A stretch of DNA of 64,000 nucleotides from Paracyclopina nana (Eukaryota; Arthropoda; Copepoda; Cyclopoida; Cyclopettidae). Below are positions 62,853-64,000 of this stretch, piece after piece. Every line of letters begins with the position of its first letter. Position 1 is the stretch's first letter. Both the position numbers and the translations under genes were made by a program. Location of the stretch: NCBI GenBank assembly GCA_019096065.1, contig JAGUCH010000003.1, positions 806,001 to 870,000 of the forward strand, read 5' to 3'. The notes beneath the pieces were generated by a model, which ran no database searches, was not told the DNA's origin, and was given only the letters and a program-made list of their open reading frames with translations.

Positions 62853-64000
62853 ATGTCACGTGGATTTATCAAGCCCAACTTGGACTCGGATCTGGTGTTC
62901 AAGGAGGACCGCGAAGACATTGATGTGCACAAGGACACTTCGTTCATATTCAACCCTGTCCAATCTTGGTCACTCAATGCGCAACGATCGCGGCTGCCAA
63001 TTGCCAAAAATCGCGATCACATCTTGTACATGCTGGAAAAGCACCAGGTTCTTGTCATTGTGGGTGACACAGGATGCGGAAAGTCCACCCAAATTCCCCA
63101 ATACCTGGCCGAGTCAGGGTGGGCAAATGACGGACTTGTCATTGGAATCACCGAGCCAAGAAGGGTAGCGGTGACGACGCTAGCTGCTAGAGTTGCTGAG
63201 GAGTCGAAAAGTAAATTGGGACATCAAGTTGGTTACTCCATCAGGTTCGACGAGTGCTTCAACCGCGAGGTCACCAAGATCAAATTCATGACAGAGGGAA
63301 TTTTGATTCGTGAAATGATGGGCGATCCTCTGCTGAAAAGTTACTCAGTGATCATCCTTGATGAAGCTCACGAGCGGACTGTCTCCACCGATATCCTAAT
63401 GGGGCTCCTCAAGAAGATTCTCAGGAAAAGACGCGAATTAAGAGTCATCGTGAGCTCGGCCACAGTGGATGCAGAATACATACGGGACTTTTTTGGGCCT
63501 GAAAAGTCTGCAATCCTGAGCATTCATGGCAACGCATACTCAGTGGATGTCTTCTACTTGGAAAATCCATGTCCGGATTACGTGAAAGCTTGCGTTGACA
63601 CTGTCATAAAATTGCACCAAGTGGAACCCCCTGGAGACGTTATTGTATTTTTGACAGGTAATATTTCTAATATTTCATGGTCGCGAACTATTTATTTCTA
63701 AAAATAATATTTCAGGCATGGATGAGGTTGACCATTGCGTTTCACTGCTGAAAGAACATGCAAGGGCGGAAGATTCAGCAAAGACCAAGCACGGGCTGAA
63801 AATTTGGGCCTTGCCCATGTACGGATCTCTCCCACCCCAGGATCAGCTAAAAGTATTTCGTCCTGGAGGTCGAGGAACGCGAAAAGTCATTGTGGCCACT
63901 AACATTGCTGAAACCTCGATCACCATAGAAGGCATATCGTACGTGGTGGACTCGTGCTTTGTGAAAATGAAGTGGTACAACCCAGAGTCTAACGTGGACG
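62853..64000 (+). CDS. DHX35: DEAH-box RNA helicase DHX35, 5' part (runs off window)
   Basis: Spliceosome-associated DEAH/RHA helicase. Exon 1 62853-63657, intron 63658-63715 (58 bp, phase 1), exon 2 from 63716 past the window end. Motifs: I GDTGCGKSTQ, Ia TEPRRVA, Ib MTEGILIRE, II DEAHER, III SSAT, then in exon 2 the helicase C domain with LPMYGSLPPQDQ and motif V VATNIAETSITI. N-terminal sequence (NRDHILYMLEKHQVLVIVGD) fits DHX35 best among the family. Partial at the 3' end. Confidence 0.9.

Overview
The window reads as nuclear DNA of a compact metazoan genome, most likely an arthropod and quite possibly a crustacean. Supporting evidence: host introns are mostly about 45-75 bp with GT..AG ends; promoters inside the large mobile element use the arthropod-type TCAGT initiator about 31 bp after a TATA box; and the gene set includes an EcKinase-type (CHK-like) kinase and a Star-like FkbM-domain protein, both common in arthropods. 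The species is an inference, not something read from the sequence.

Layout. 18-1915 (-): 5' part of SNX13. About 2.4-34.6 kb: a nest of mobile elements. A dispersed repeat carrying a tRNA-like segment (copy A, from 2412) is interrupted at a TA by a TIR-bounded, mariner-like unit (3096-33733). Within that unit a palindromic foldback is interrupted at an ACGT by an LTR retroelement on the minus strand (4903-33242; about 19.1 kb without its own insert). That element's pol gene is in turn split by a GC-rich, env-bearing Gypsy-type element on the plus strand (16567-25807; 245-bp LTRs with one mismatch, GAGT target duplication). 35.9-64 kb: dense host genes. These are TRAK/milton (+), EcKinase (+), IFT74 (+, with nested hAT-type MITEs in intron 1), TIMM8 (+), a frameshifted C/EBP-gamma-like bZIP (-), FAM172A/ARB2A (-) with a Star-like gene (+) inside one intron, DNAJC8 (+), CDC20/fizzy (+), a dual-specificity phosphatase (-), a RIIAD1-like small protein (+), a PAN+kelch secreted protein (-), a secreted N/Q- and Cys-rich protein (+), an unrecognised nuclear-type protein (+), and the 5' half of DHX35 (+, runs off the edge).

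The most unusual object is the 19-kb LTR element. In its own direction it has identical 613-bp LTRs, a PBS, a leader with eight successive perfect hairpins, gag (with hydrophobic segments and two zinc knuckles), protease and pol in one common frame separated by single stop codons, and a further ORF reached by a -1 shift. Beyond that lie genes not normally found in such elements: a 445-aa basic protein and a 645-aa envelope-like glycoprotein, each with its own TATA+initiator promoter, and between pol and these an antisense three-exon gene for a small glycosylated membrane protein. Because that gene lies antisense to the genomic RNA, its introns would survive reverse transcription.

The inner element has gag and pol linked by a textbook -1 frameshift signal (slippery heptamer plus hairpin around the gag stop), a leader of four long-stem RNA structures, and an envelope gene resembling mononegavirus (chuvirus-type) glycoproteins. 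Its pol carries a frameshift, and its gag appears to carry one too.
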